Of a stretch of DNA of 64,000 nt, positions 8,084-17,082 are shown piece after piece. The number at the start of each line of letters is the position of its first letter. Within the stretch, counting starts at the first letter, position 1. A program made the position numbers and the translations under genes. This DNA is from Paenibacillus sp. GSMTC-2017 (lineage in GTDB: Bacteria; Bacillota; Bacilli; Paenibacillales; Paenibacillaceae), in assembly GCF_016019935.1 (NCBI RefSeq), contig NZ_JAECMT010000001.1, positions 310,022-374,021 on the forward strand, written 5' to 3'. A model generated the notes under the pieces. It searched no databases. It was not told where the DNA came from and saw nothing but the letters and a program-made list of their open reading frames with translations.

Positions 8084-8425
8084 ATGAAGGTTCGCAAATT
8101 AGTGATGTTATTTGTTGTTGTTGCAATGTTACTCGCATTACCGTTAAGCGCAAGTGCTATTGACGCAGGAACGATTCAAGGACAAGGTAATCTTGTTGTT
8201 TCTGGTAATTTCGGTGGTGCTGGAAACCCACAATTATGGATCAATGTTTATAGTGTCGTTAACGGAGTAGAGACACTTGTAGGGCAAGCAGTTCAATCGG
8301 GACAAATGAACGTGTACACTGAATTTACTTTCACTTTTTACAACCTACCACAAGGCACTTATAAGATAGATTATTACGCCGGTCCTAACGCAGGTGCTAA
8401 TTTCACTACGATTGCGTTCTATTAA
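8084..8425 (+). CDS. Small secreted protein, unknown family
   Basis: The 113-residue product begins with a clear signal peptide: Lys-Val-Arg-Lys, about 16 hydrophobic residues, then Ser-Ala-Ser-Ala with cleavage likely after residue 25. The mature part, near 88 residues, has no Cys. It is rich in Gly, Asn, Val and Tyr, with alternating polar and aromatic residues and a Pro-Gln-Gly-Thr-Tyr turn, which suggests an immunoglobulin-like beta sandwich. GAGGAG lies 9 bases before the ATG. I do not recognise the family. It stands alone. Confidence 0.65.
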   Translation: MKVRKLVMLFVVVAMLLALPLSASAIDAGTIQGQGNLVVSGNFGGAGNPQLWINVYSVVNGVETLVGQAVQSGQMNVYTEFTFTFYNLPQGTYKIDYYAGPNAGANFTTIAFY

Positions 8426-8921
8426 TACCTAATCGAAGGTGACGATATTCAATTAGTAGGAGAAGCCCCTCTAATCGGCTGATGATTCGTGACCTCTTGT
8501 GGATCACAGTTCAATCGGACGAACAAGGGCTTCTCTACATTTGAGCTGCTAATTCTTCATAACAGTAATCCATACTTCACAACGATAATCTTCTGCATCT
8601 ATATCCCCTGCAAAAGCTTCCACAACACCCAATATAATCGCTTTAATGATATCTTCCACTCTCTCATGCTCCTTAGTAATAAGATTAAATCTGCTCATTT
8701 ATTTTCATAAGCATATATTTGCAATAGCTTGTTTCATGATGGAACTCTACTTAGTTCCTTGCACACTCGGTTAAAGTGACGTGAGAAACTGGGAAAAAGT
8801 TTAAATTGTAGAAGTTTATTAATGGACTTAATGAATAAGTAAGAAAATAGTACTCCCAATGTAAGAATCCTCCGATAGGATAAATCTTACATCATGTAAA
8901 TAGAAATGGAGTTTAGGAGAA
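8426..8921. other. Intergenic region with long-range inverted repeat
   Basis: No convincing gene was seen. GAGAAGCCC at 8460-8468 and GGGCTTCTC at 8527-8535 form a perfect 9-base inverted repeat with a 58-base loop; there is no T run, so it is not a simple terminator. A second hairpin-capable stretch at about 8860-8889 (GTAAGA ... TCTTAC) precedes the M23 peptidase gene. Confidence 0.4.
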
Positions 8922-9833
8922 ATGTCAATCAAAATCGCTATGCCAAGAGTTATTTTAGCATTACTATTTACAATTCTTACCCTCTGTTGGATCAGCATTT
9001 TAGGAAATGGTGGAGTTTCTGCTGTTGCAAGTTGGTGGTTTTTGATTGGGTTCGGTGTCATCGGTTGTTTGCTCTTCATTCTTTCATTAAGCATGTTGGC
9101 TGGCAACGTACGGCGTAGAACACGTATCCGGAAAAGTTGGATTATAACCCTATTTTTGTCCGTAATAGCCATTTGGCCGCTAGGGTGGATATTCGATGTG
9201 GGTAAGATTGCATTTCCACTTAGAGTTGAGGTAGCTACTCCTGCAGCAACGGTTAGATTTCCGCTCATACAGCCTACTATTGTAAGCTCAGGTGGTGATA
9301 AACTGAAAAACAATCATCATGCAGTATGGCCTATGGAACGATGGGCTTATGATCTTCTTATGGAACCTGTGTCAGTGGGCAGTACAGAGCTTGACGACTA
9401 TGGAATATACGGTGCAGAGGTGGTAGCCCCTTCCGCAGGAGAGATCATTGACGTCTATGATGAGGAGCAAGACGGGGTCCCTGGTACAGAGAATTTTGAG
9501 ACGATGCTAGGAAACTATGTGTATTTACACATGGATGAGACCGATACTTATTTAGTACTATCCCATTTAAAGCAAAGATCAATTGTAGTTAAGGCAGGTC
9601 AGCGTGTTAAGGAAGGCGAGTTACTCGGTCAAGTAGGCAATTCAGGTGCTTCAAGCGAACCACATCTCCATATTCATCATCAGAGACAAAACCCTACAAC
9701 AACACATATGTTTTTAACTGAAGGTCTACCTCTCTACTTCCGTAATATTTACGGTCCTGCTATGCCTGTTGGTGGAAATACAAAAGTAGATGGCAAAAAC
9801 ATTCCTACAGGTGATCGGATTACACCTTTATAA
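8922..9833 (+). CDS. Membrane-anchored M23 family metallopeptidase
   Basis: Three hydrophobic segments occupy about residues 5-95. They are followed by a 200-residue outer domain with the LytM/M23 fold: His-His and Arg-Trp-Ala-Tyr-Asp supply the first zinc ligands at about residues 130-145. A Val-Ala-Pro-Ser-Ala-Gly-Glu-Ile strand follows, then Gly-Gln-x-Val-Lys-Glu-Gly, Gly-Asn-Ser-Gly and the catalytic His-Leu-His-Ile. M23 enzymes cut peptide bridges in peptidoglycan or other glycine-rich peptides. The ATG is preceded by TTTAGGAG. The gene is single and is followed by a perfect hairpin shared with the convergent uppP gene. Confidence 0.88.
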   Translation: MSIKIAMPRVILALLFTILTLCWISILGNGGVSAVASWWFLIGFGVIGCLLFILSLSMLAGNVRRRTRIRKSWIITLFLSVIAIWPLGWIFDVGKIAFPLRVEVATPAATVRFPLIQPTIVSSGGDKLKNNHHAVWPMERWAYDLLMEPVSVGSTELDDYGIYGAEVVAPSAGEIIDVYDEEQDGVPGTENFETMLGNYVYLHMDETDTYLVLSHLKQRSIVVKAGQRVKEGELLGQVGNSGASSEPHLHIHHQRQNPTTTHMFLTEGLPLYFRNIYGPAMPVGGNTKVDGKNIPTGDRITPL

Positions 9834-9849
9834 TATTTGTTTGACCAAC

Positions 9850-9902
9850 CAACTAAAAGGCATCCACCTCCTAATTAGGAATGTACAAATGCCTTTTAGT
9901 TG
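9850..9902. terminator. Bidirectional hairpin between the M23 gene and uppP
   Basis: CAACTAAAAGGCAT (9850-9863) and ATGCCTTTTAGTTG (9889-9902) are perfect 14-base inverted repeats between convergent genes. The T tract is inside the stem. The sequence resembles the hairpin after the second uppP gene. Confidence 0.7.
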
Positions 9903-9915
9903 TACTGTTCCCCAT

Positions 9916-10704
9916 TTAAAGAATAATGAAAAAGAAAAGTGCCGCAAGTGCAAAACGATAATATGCAAAATAGCTAAGTCTAAGCTTTTTCATTAAATTA
10001 ATGAAAGTAACAACGGCAATCATACCGACGACGAAAGCTGTAATTAACCCGACAAGGAATAACGGTACATCTGACATTGATAAAAAATCACGGCTGTCAA
10101 TCAGATCGGCGGCACTAGCTCCAAACATGATAGGTACCGATACAATAAATGTAAATTCCGCAGCAGCCTTTTGACTTGTTCCCGTCAACATACCACCAGA
10201 AATCGTTGATCCTGAGCGCGAGAATCCAGGCCATAACGATAAGATTTGAAAACAACCGATATAGAATGCTTGTTTATACGATATATCATCTAGCTCTTCC
10301 GCAACAACGGGACGTTTCGAACGGTCCGCTGCTATCATAAGAAAACCTCCGGCAACAAGACCAATTAAGACTGTCTCAGGTGCAAATAAATACTTTTTGA
10401 TTACACCATGCAAGGCTATTGCAAGTACACTAGCTGGCATCATCGCAATCGCAACGTGAAGAGCGTTTAAGCCGCTTCCTTTACGAAAATTGAAATTAAG
10501 CATCTTGCGGAAACGTTTTTGATAGAGCACAAGAACTGCAAGTACAGCACCTAGCTGAATAACGACTTCAAACGTTTTAGCTCTTTCCCCTGTAAATCCG
10601 ATTAACTCTCCTGTCAAAATAAGATGACCGGTTGACGATACCGGCAAAAATTCAGTCAAACCTTCCACGATACCCATAATAATTGCCTTAATGAAATCTT
10701 CCAT
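9916..10704 (-). CDS. uppP: Undecaprenyl-diphosphatase, downstream copy
   Basis: UppP (BacA) removes a phosphate from undecaprenyl diphosphate at the cell membrane, recycling the lipid carrier for peptidoglycan and teichoic acid synthesis; extra copies are linked with bacitracin tolerance. The 262-residue protein has the full family signature: Glu-Gly-Leu-Thr-Glu-Phe-Leu-Pro-Val-Ser-Ser-Thr-Gly-His at about residues 14-27, and Pro-Gly-Phe-Ser-Arg-Ser-Gly at about 158-164, with seven to eight hydrophobic segments. It differs from the neighbouring copy at roughly 30 of 262 positions, counted by eye. The 250-base gap between the copies contains the terminator of the other copy, so this copy should have its own promoter. 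Confidence 0.95.
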   Translation of the reverse strand: MEDFIKAIIMGIVEGLTEFLPVSSTGHLILTGELIGFTGERAKTFEVVIQLGAVLAVLVLYQKRFRKMLNFNFRKGSGLNALHVAIAMMPASVLAIALHGVIKKYLFAPETVLIGLVAGGFLMIAADRSKRPVVAEELDDISYKQAFYIGCFQILSLWPGFSRSGSTISGGMLTGTSQKAAAEFTFIVSVPIMFGASAADLIDSRDFLSMSDVPLFLVGLITAFVVGMIAVVTFINLMKKLRLSYFAYYRFALAALFFFIIL

Positions 10705-10892
10705 TTCCTATGCTCCTTATGTATACAAGAATCATGTTTCCTAACTATACTTAACGATGGCTTTGATAACTCCAGTATAATTCAAAGCTTATTCCAATTC
10801 GACGAACACTTTCTTCACACACCTTACAATATTGTAATAAAAGAAAAAATGTAATGAAAGTTGAGGACAGAGGACACTAGCAAAACCACTCA

Positions 10893-10937
10893 CAAAAAAA
10901 GACATCTACACAACCCAATCGGGAATGTGCAGATGCC
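10893..10937 (-). terminator. Terminator of the upstream uppP copy
   Basis: On the minus strand GGCATCTGCAC pairs with GTGTAGATGTC, using G-U and one mismatched pair, and is followed by seven T residues. Confidence 0.8.
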
Positions 10938-10957
10938 ATTTTGTTGTGACATTCTAT

Positions 10958-11746
10958 TTACATCATTATGAAGAAGAAAAGAGCAGCAAGCGCAAAGCGG
11001 TAATACGCAAAGTAACTTAGACGAAGCTTCTTCATCATATTGATAAAGGTAACAACGGCAATCATACCAACAATAAAAGCTGTAATTAATCCAACTAGGA
11101 ACAATGGCAAATCCGCTATTGTCAAAAATTCACGGCTACCAATTAAATCAACAGCACTTGCACCTACCATAATTGGTACAGATACGATAAATGTAAATTC
11201 CGCAGCTGCCTTCTGACTAGTTCCCGTCAACATACCACCAGAAATCGTTGATCCAGAGCGCGAGAATCCAGGCCATAACGACAAGATTTGAAAACAACCG
11301 ATATAAAATGCTTGTTTATACGATATATCATCCAGTTCTTGAGCAACGATAGGTCGCTTCGATCGATCGGCGACTATCATTAGAATACCTCCGGCAACTA
11401 AGCCAATCAACACAGTCTCATATCCAAACAAATACTTTTTAATAACACTATGCAGAGCTACAGCTAGAACACTAGCTGGCATCATTGCAATCGCAACGTG
11501 AAGAGCATTCAAGCCACTTCCTTTACGGAAGTTGAAGTTAAGCATCTTAAGGAACCGCGTACGATAAAGCACAAGAACAGCAAGTACAGCACCTAATTGA
11601 ATGACGACCTTAAACGTATCCGCTCTATCCCCTGTAAAACCTATTAGCTCGCCTGTCAAAATCATATGGCCGGTTGATGAAATGGGTAAAAATTCTGTCA
11701 AACCTTCCACGATTCCCATAATAATCGCCTTTATTAAATCTTCCAT
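10958..11746 (-). CDS. uppP: Undecaprenyl-diphosphatase, upstream copy
   Basis: A second complete UppP lies in the same orientation as the first. Both catalytic motifs are intact: Glu-Gly-Leu-Thr-Glu-Phe-Leu-Pro-Ile-Ser-Ser-Thr-Gly-His and Pro-Gly-Phe-Ser-Arg-Ser-Gly. I chose the ATG at 11746, because AGGGAG stands 8 bases before it; the in-frame GTG at 11755 lies inside that site. The product then starts Met-Glu-Asp-Leu-Ile-Lys, matching Met-Glu-Asp-Phe-Ile-Lys in the other copy. Most differences are conservative (Ile/Val, Leu/Met, Glu/Asp), so both copies appear to be under selection. Confidence 0.95.
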   Translation of the reverse strand: MEDLIKAIIMGIVEGLTEFLPISSTGHMILTGELIGFTGDRADTFKVVIQLGAVLAVLVLYRTRFLKMLNFNFRKGSGLNALHVAIAMMPASVLAVALHSVIKKYLFGYETVLIGLVAGGILMIVADRSKRPIVAQELDDISYKQAFYIGCFQILSLWPGFSRSGSTISGGMLTGTSQKAAAEFTFIVSVPIMVGASAVDLIGSREFLTIADLPLFLVGLITAFIVGMIAVVTFINMMKKLRLSYFAYYRFALAALFFFIMM

Positions 11747-11797
11747 ACCTCTCACTCCCTAAAAACGTAATAAAATAAATATTTTCTATATATAAGG

Positions 11798-13108
11798 TTA
11801 TGCATGTCCGTATTGACTCATTTCACTTTCTGCACAATCCGTATAAATTTCAATCTTACGAATACGATGTTCGTCTCGTTCTTTAATAATGAAGGTTGTG
11901 TTTTGATACGTCCAAGATTCACCCGGTGGCAAATGAGGCTGCTGTTGATACAACCAACCTCCGATCGTATCAGCAACATCGCTTGGCAATTGTAGACCCG
12001 ATGCTTCGTTAACTTCAAAGATTGATGCTTTCCCGTCTACCATATAATGTTCCAGTTCCAGTCGTTCAATCTCTTTCACTTCGTCAGCATCAAATTCATC
12101 ACGAATTTCGCCCACAATTTCTTCTACAATGTCTTCAATCGTAAGTAAACCCGACGTCCCTCCATATTCATCCATAAGTATGACCATATGCACACGTTCC
12201 AACTGCATCATTCTAAGCAATCTATTGATTGGCAGAACTTCAGGCACGGTCATAACAGGTTGTAGAAGTCTTCTCATATCCGGCTCTTCATCATGATCAT
12301 GTAGAAAGAGATATTTTGTATTCAAAACCCCAATTATCGTATCTTTATCACCTTTAGCGACCGGAAATCTAGTATACTGCTCTCTCTTAATGATCGCAAT
12401 ATGCTCATCCCTTGTGTCGTCAACAAACAAACAAACCATATCCGTACGAGGTACCATAATTTCTCTAGCAAGCCGCTCGTCGAATTCAAAGATACGATTC
12501 ACATAGCCGAATTCGCTTTTGTTGATTTTGCCGCTTTCGTAGCTCTCGGAAATAATCATGCGGATCTCTTCTTCTGAATGGGCTTCATGCTCGTTAGTTG
12601 GTTTAAAACCAAATAGACGAACAAGACTATTCGCGGAACCATTCAAAAGCCAAATAAACGGATACATCGTCCTATAAAAAAAGATAATAAATGGTGCAGT
12701 CCGTATGCTAACCTTCTCAGGGTGGATGATCGCAATCGTCTTAGGCGCAAGTTCACCTAGAACAACATGTAAGTAGGTAACAAGCAAGAAAGAAATCATA
12801 AATGATATCAACGAGCCGAAACTTCCTGAAACTCCGAACAACTGGAAAATAGGATGAAGCAATTGTTCCACCGTAGGTTCACCGAGCCAGCCCAAACCAA
12901 GCGCAGTAATGGTAATACCTAGCTGACATGCAGATAAGTAGCCATCAAGATGTGTTGTCACCTCTTGGACTGCAGTTGCATTTTTGATCCCCTCATCTAC
13001 CATCTGCTGGACACGACTTGCTCGTAGTCTAATGATCGCAAATTCTGTGGCCACAAAAAAGGCTGTTAAGACAAGCAGCATCGTGAACAAAATAAGCTTA
13101 ATAGCCAT
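11798..13108 (-). CDS. CNNM/CorC-HlyC type membrane protein with CBS pair
   Basis: The 436-residue protein has a DUF21 membrane domain of three to four spans (about residues 1-180) with the typical Ala-Leu-Gly-Trp-Leu-Gly-Glu-Pro. A cytoplasmic CBS pair follows (about 205-330, containing Val-Pro-Arg-Thr-Asp-Met and Met-Asp-Glu-Tyr-Gly-Gly-Thr-Ser-Gly), then a CorC_HlyC C-terminal domain. Such proteins are linked to magnesium or cobalt efflux; the old name haemolysin is misleading. The gene is read towards uppP with a 51-base gap and no terminator, so some cotranscription is possible. It is full length for the family. Confidence 0.9.
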   Translation of the reverse strand: MAIKLILFTMLLVLTAFFVATEFAIIRLRASRVQQMVDEGIKNATAVQEVTTHLDGYLSACQLGITITALGLGWLGEPTVEQLLHPIFQLFGVSGSFGSLISFMISFLLVTYLHVVLGELAPKTIAIIHPEKVSIRTAPFIIFFYRTMYPFIWLLNGSANSLVRLFGFKPTNEHEAHSEEEIRMIISESYESGKINKSEFGYVNRIFEFDERLAREIMVPRTDMVCLFVDDTRDEHIAIIKREQYTRFPVAKGDKDTIIGVLNTKYLFLHDHDEEPDMRRLLQPVMTVPEVLPINRLLRMMQLERVHMVILMDEYGGTSGLLTIEDIVEEIVGEIRDEFDADEVKEIERLELEHYMVDGKASIFEVNEASGLQLPSDVADTIGGWLYQQQPHLPPGESWTYQNTTFIIKERDEHRIRKIEIYTDCAESEMSQYGHA

Positions 13109-13238
13109 CGAAGAGTCTCCCTTCGTTGTTGCTCTATAGTAAGGACACGCTCGTCCACCTATACAGCCTATCCCTTATTTTGCACACTCATACCCCTTCA
13201 TCCTTTTATACCTACACGAACAATCACGCTAGAACGTA

Positions 13239-14387
13239 TTACCAAGGAGGTGAATCGTCTTCACCATCTCTTTGAACTGCATTCGATTGCGTATCATAAG
13301 AGTCGACGTCCTGTTCAGAAACTCTCGATCCAATTAGCGGAAGCACGTCCGTTAACTCTCTAGGTTGTAACAACTCTATCGGTGACATTCCTCTGTCAAA
13401 CTGGAACTGATCTCCCTCAATAACGACTACATACCTACCGTTATGTTTGGCAAAATGGATACTACCACCGAAGTCAGATAATAATCCTTTCACCGTAACT
13501 GCATCTAGTTTGAAAGAAAACGGCAAATCTGGCTTTTGCTCTACGAGCGCAGCCGATGCTGCTTCTACTTGCTCGTGCGACCACCATTCCTGAAGTTCAC
13601 GCTTCTCGCTAGAAGCCCAAACTTCCACAGCATTTTCCTCTTCGCTTCGCTCTGCTCCACCTTCATCTTGCCACTTGTCGGCAATATATTGGTGAACCAT
13701 CTCTACCACTTGTTCACCGATTACTTCAGGTAGTGGCTTCTCGTAAGAAACATATTTAAGGAAATCCTCGAAGTAACGAGCATGTGAAGCCTGATGGATT
13801 TTTAGCTCCCATGGCTCCATAATACCTTCCTCAGGCATATGAGGATACTGGATTGACTTGATGCTACGAGCACTTATTGCCATCTCTACATGTGAAATAA
13901 GGCTGCGCTCATCCGAAATTCTAGCAATCTTTGGCTCAAAATCACATTTGAGAAGGAAAAGGAACGGCGTATCAAAGAACGTATTAAGCTTGGACAGCGC
14001 AACAATAAACGCACCGCCGCGAACAGCGCTTGTATCCATATAAATGCGAACAAGTTCATCAGCTATCCCAATAAATCTCTCTTTAGAGTCTGCTTCTCTA
14101 AGTCGCTGGAACAAGTTATAGTTCTGATTACTATCAAGTTCATAACCAGGCTCCACCATAAATCTGCCGACCTTCGTTGGCGCATTAGCCGTATTCGGAT
14201 TACGCTCAACTTTACGCTTTACTATTCTCACAAACTCTTCGTCCAGAAACTTCTTGATTTCACTATCATCATAATCGTCGCCATCTAGCGTTTGATAATG
14301 CTTGAATCGTCTACCGGAAGATGAAGTCGACTGCTCTCCATCAGTATGGATAACGAAAAATGATAAATATTGCAACATAAAATCCAT
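13239..14387 (-). CDS. DUF3900-like cytoplasmic protein
   Basis: This 382-residue soluble protein has no signal peptide or membrane segment. It starts with Met-Asp-Phe-Met-Leu-Gln-Tyr-Leu-Ser-Phe, carries a central part with Phe-Leu-Phe-Leu-Leu-Lys-Cys-Asp-Phe-Glu-Pro-Lys-Ile and an acidic, charged C-terminal third, and ends Ser-Pro-Pro-Trp. The overall character is that of the DUF3900 family found in Bacillales, whose function is not known. That assignment rests on memory of the family and is only moderately sure. The gene stands between HelD and the CorC-type gene, all on the minus strand, each with gaps over 100 bases. Confidence 0.6.
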   Translation of the reverse strand: MDFMLQYLSFFVIHTDGEQSTSSSGRRFKHYQTLDGDDYDDSEIKKFLDEEFVRIVKRKVERNPNTANAPTKVGRFMVEPGYELDSNQNYNLFQRLREADSKERFIGIADELVRIYMDTSAVRGGAFIVALSKLNTFFDTPFLFLLKCDFEPKIARISDERSLISHVEMAISARSIKSIQYPHMPEEGIMEPWELKIHQASHARYFEDFLKYVSYEKPLPEVIGEQVVEMVHQYIADKWQDEGGAERSEEENAVEVWASSEKRELQEWWSHEQVEAASAALVEQKPDLPFSFKLDAVTVKGLLSDFGGSIHFAKHNGRYVVVIEGDQFQFDRGMSPIELLQPRELTDVLPLIGSRVSEQDVDSYDTQSNAVQRDGEDDSPPW

Positions 14388-14521
14388 ATTTATAGTTCCT
14401 CCATCATCCTAGGTCACATCTACTAAGAATAGCATATTCCACGCCTCTTAATCACCCCTCATACAAAGCGGACACATTTATGTTGACACTAACACTTATT
14501 TATCCACCATATAGACGATAT

Positions 14522-14548
14522 AAATGACCACTTCCACTGCGGTCATTT
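14522..14548 (-). terminator. Weak terminator after helD
   Basis: AAATGACC (14522-14529) pairs with GGTCATTT (14541-14548). On the minus strand it follows the helD stop codon by 13 bases; the T run is short. Confidence 0.5.
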
Positions 14549-14561
14549 ACTCTTCTCCAAA

Positions 14562-16667
14562 TTACCCTTCCCAATCAGCAAGCAGCGGTGTTCTTTCGCC
14601 GCGATAGAACAACTTCAGCTTATGAAGTGCACGTGTACAACCGACATATAGCAGTTTAGCATCCATCGTCTCGTAAGCTTCAGCACCTACATCCGCAATA
14701 AGTACCGCATCGAACTCAAGCCCTTTCGATAGATAGACAGGAACAACTGTCAATCCGCCGCCATAGGTTGGTTGTTTACTTTGTACAAGAGATGCTTCCA
14801 TCCCATTTGCGATTAAATACTGATGAATATCGTAGCTCTCTCGCTCTGTCCGACCGATAATCGAGATCGTGTCATATTCCCCTTTTGCTTGCCACTCTTT
14901 TGCAACTTGGAGTATAGAACAAAGCCAATCATCATTATTAACATGCTCTGCGATAACAGAATCTCCACTACGGAACACAGGTACAGCAGGTTTCACCCCA
15001 CCAGTCATACTTCCCAAAATGTAGTTAGCAAACTCGATAATTTCCATCGTCGAACGATAACTTCGATTTAGTTCGAAGAAACCGGTGTCCTCTTCTTGGA
15101 ATAGTCCTTGAAGCTCATTCCAACTATGAACACCTGTGTAGCCGTGTATTCCTTGCTGAAGGTCACCTAAAATGGTCATCGATACTGTCCTTTGACAAAG
15201 CCTAAGCACTTCTAATTGGAACGGTGAATAATCTTGTGCTTCATCGATCACGACATGATCAAATGGCGCTGAACTTAGTCCGTAAAGCTTCAAATGAATA
15301 TAAGTTAACGGAGCTAAATCTTCCGCAGCTGCCATTCCACTCCCCAATCGATCCGCAGTCGATTTAGCGATTGCTTTCGGTACACCCGGAAGCGCTGTTT
15401 TGCCTCTGAAAAGCGAAACATATAGCTTAACAGCTGAGAAAGAAGGCATTTTTTTCACAAACGAATTAAGTTTCGCAAGTGCCTGTGCACGTATTTTCTT
15501 GTCTACAACACCACGTTGCTTAAGCTCCGACTCTAGCCAGCGACGAATACGACTCGCAAGTCTGTCCCTCTTCACCATGATCGTCTCATCGCCGTAATCT
15601 GTTTCGTACCATTCACGCATCATTTCCGGTTTTAATTCAAATCTTGGAAGCGGAATAAACGATTCCGTTGGCAATATGGTCTCTTGAAGTTCCGATATTC
15701 GGCCATCAATCGCCTCTTTAAACGCTATACTTCCTTTCCATCTGCCCGATGCATTCTCCCACTCTTCTTCCGTACGGCGCTCCTCGAACCAATGCATCAT
15801 CGTCTCAGAAGGATCGCTTAATTGAATCGAATGGTCAAGCAGCTCAAGTGCCCAATCTCCGAAAGTAGTCTGACCGATATCGCCAACTCCAAGCTCAGGC
15901 AACACGCCAGAAATATAGTCGAGGAACATACGGTTGGGTGCAAATATGATCATTCGATCCGCACGTATCCGACCTTCATATTGATAAAGAAGAAAGGCAA
16001 GGCGGTGAAGTGCAACAGTCGTTTTACCAGATCCCGCCACCCCTTGGATGAACAACGCTTTATTACGCTCTGCACGAATAATTTTATCTTGTTCGCCTTG
16101 AATAGTAGAGACGATATCCCGCAGTTTATTGTCTTTATTTTCACCTAGTCTGAATAATAGAAACTCGTCGGTTACACCGTCTTCCTCTTGACCACGCACA
16201 TAACTATCAACTAACCTTACTAGTTCACCTTGGCGAATCATAAAGTTGCGTTTCAAATGTACATGACCTGAAATATCACCGTCTGGTGATACATACTCAG
16301 CAAGGGCATCTCCTCCCGTGAAGGAATAAAACAAACTAGCAGCCGGAGCACGCCAATCGATAACTAGAAGCTCATTGCTGTTTCCACTTCTCGCGACGCC
16401 AGCTTTACCGATATAAAGTGGCTTAGTTACATCTTCAATTGCTACCCCATCTTGAAACATTTCTTGAAAGTCGATTCGTCCAAAATAGGGCTCCTTGAAT
16501 GCAACTTCAAGCCGTTGTTTTCTTTCTTCACGCTGAAAATCGAGCACTTGCTCTGTAAAATCATCGCCTGTATATTTCGGCCCAATTCCACGAAGCTGTT
16601 CCTCGATATCCTGTAAGGAACTGGCTAATCTAGCCTGCTCCTCCTCAAATGCAATATGTTCACTCAT
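14562..16667 (-). CDS. helD: HelD-type superfamily 1 helicase, RNA polymerase recycling factor
   Basis: HelD proteins bind stalled RNA polymerase and use ATP to free it from nucleic acid. This 701-residue protein has the N-terminal coiled coil (about residues 5-60), the Pro-Tyr-Phe-Gly-Arg-Ile-Asp-Phe and Asp-Trp-Arg-Ala-Pro motifs, and a Walker A Gly-Val-Ala-Gly-Ser-Gly-Lys-Thr-Thr near residue 210. The Walker B box is Val-Ile-Asp-Glu-Ala-Gln-Asp-Tyr-Ser, followed by Gly-Asp-Leu-Gln-Gln-Gly and a C-terminal motif Tyr-Val-Gly-Cys-Thr-Arg-Ala. I chose the ATG at 16667, which has GGGAGG 6 bases upstream; the frame is open 18 codons further without a ribosome site. A second HelD-like gene lies at 34301-36739. 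Confidence 0.9.
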   Translation of the reverse strand: MSEHIAFEEEQARLASSLQDIEEQLRGIGPKYTGDDFTEQVLDFQREERKQRLEVAFKEPYFGRIDFQEMFQDGVAIEDVTKPLYIGKAGVARSGNSNELLVIDWRAPAASLFYSFTGGDALAEYVSPDGDISGHVHLKRNFMIRQGELVRLVDSYVRGQEEDGVTDEFLLFRLGENKDNKLRDIVSTIQGEQDKIIRAERNKALFIQGVAGSGKTTVALHRLAFLLYQYEGRIRADRMIIFAPNRMFLDYISGVLPELGVGDIGQTTFGDWALELLDHSIQLSDPSETMMHWFEERRTEEEWENASGRWKGSIAFKEAIDGRISELQETILPTESFIPLPRFELKPEMMREWYETDYGDETIMVKRDRLASRIRRWLESELKQRGVVDKKIRAQALAKLNSFVKKMPSFSAVKLYVSLFRGKTALPGVPKAIAKSTADRLGSGMAAAEDLAPLTYIHLKLYGLSSAPFDHVVIDEAQDYSPFQLEVLRLCQRTVSMTILGDLQQGIHGYTGVHSWNELQGLFQEEDTGFFELNRSYRSTMEIIEFANYILGSMTGGVKPAVPVFRSGDSVIAEHVNNDDWLCSILQVAKEWQAKGEYDTISIIGRTERESYDIHQYLIANGMEASLVQSKQPTYGGGLTVVPVYLSKGLEFDAVLIADVGAEAYETMDAKLLYVGCTRALHKLKLFYRGERTPLLADWEG

Positions 16668-16768
16668 CGTATTCCCTCCCAAATATAAAGAGCCGAGCCG
16701 CTTGCACGGACTCAGCTTCATTTTCTAATCTGTCATGACTATCCTAATAATGAATGGTCTATCCTCAA

Positions 16769-17047
16769 TTACCAATACCATATCATAGCAGCAATCACAC
16801 TAATATTAACCACTAACAGTAAAGGTATGCCTATCGTAAATGTACGATGCTGTGTTTTATGTCGCCATTTCTTCATACCATACCAAGTTCCAAGTGCTCC
16901 ACCAACTGCACTTATCAAAAAAAAGTGTTTCTCCGGTACACGTCTTGCGCGCCGTTTTGCTTTAGATTTGTCTTGTCCCATAAGTATAAATCCGTACACA
17001 TTTATAAAGATCAAATACGCAATTACAATATAAAGGAATGTTGTCAT
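16769..17047 (-). CDS. DUF1294 membrane protein
   Basis: This 92-residue protein has an N-terminal span, a basic loop (Lys-Ser-Lys-Ala-Lys-Arg-Arg-Ala-Arg-Arg-Val-Pro-Glu), a Gly-Gly-Ala-Leu-Gly-Thr-Trp span and the Lys-Trp-Arg-His-Lys-Thr segment, all typical of DUF1294. The function of the family is not known. The ATG at 17047 follows GGAGGAAGGGG with 8 bases between and is preferred over the upstream TTG at 17068, which lies before that ribosome site. It lies 35 bases after hrpB and may be the last gene of the phosphodiester glycosidase - hrpB unit. Confidence 0.85.
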   Translation of the reverse strand: MTTFLYIVIAYLIFINVYGFILMGQDKSKAKRRARRVPEKHFFLISAVGGALGTWYGMKKWRHKTQHRTFTIGIPLLLVVNISVIAAMIWYW

Positions 17048-17082
17048 CTTGCATACCCCTTCCTCCAAAAATAACCATTTAG

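Noticed and set aside
8489..8710. 73-codon plus-strand frame between the secreted protein and M23 genes
   Set aside because: It lies inside the loop and arm of an inverted repeat, has no ribosome site, and its composition is that of random A+T-rich sequence.
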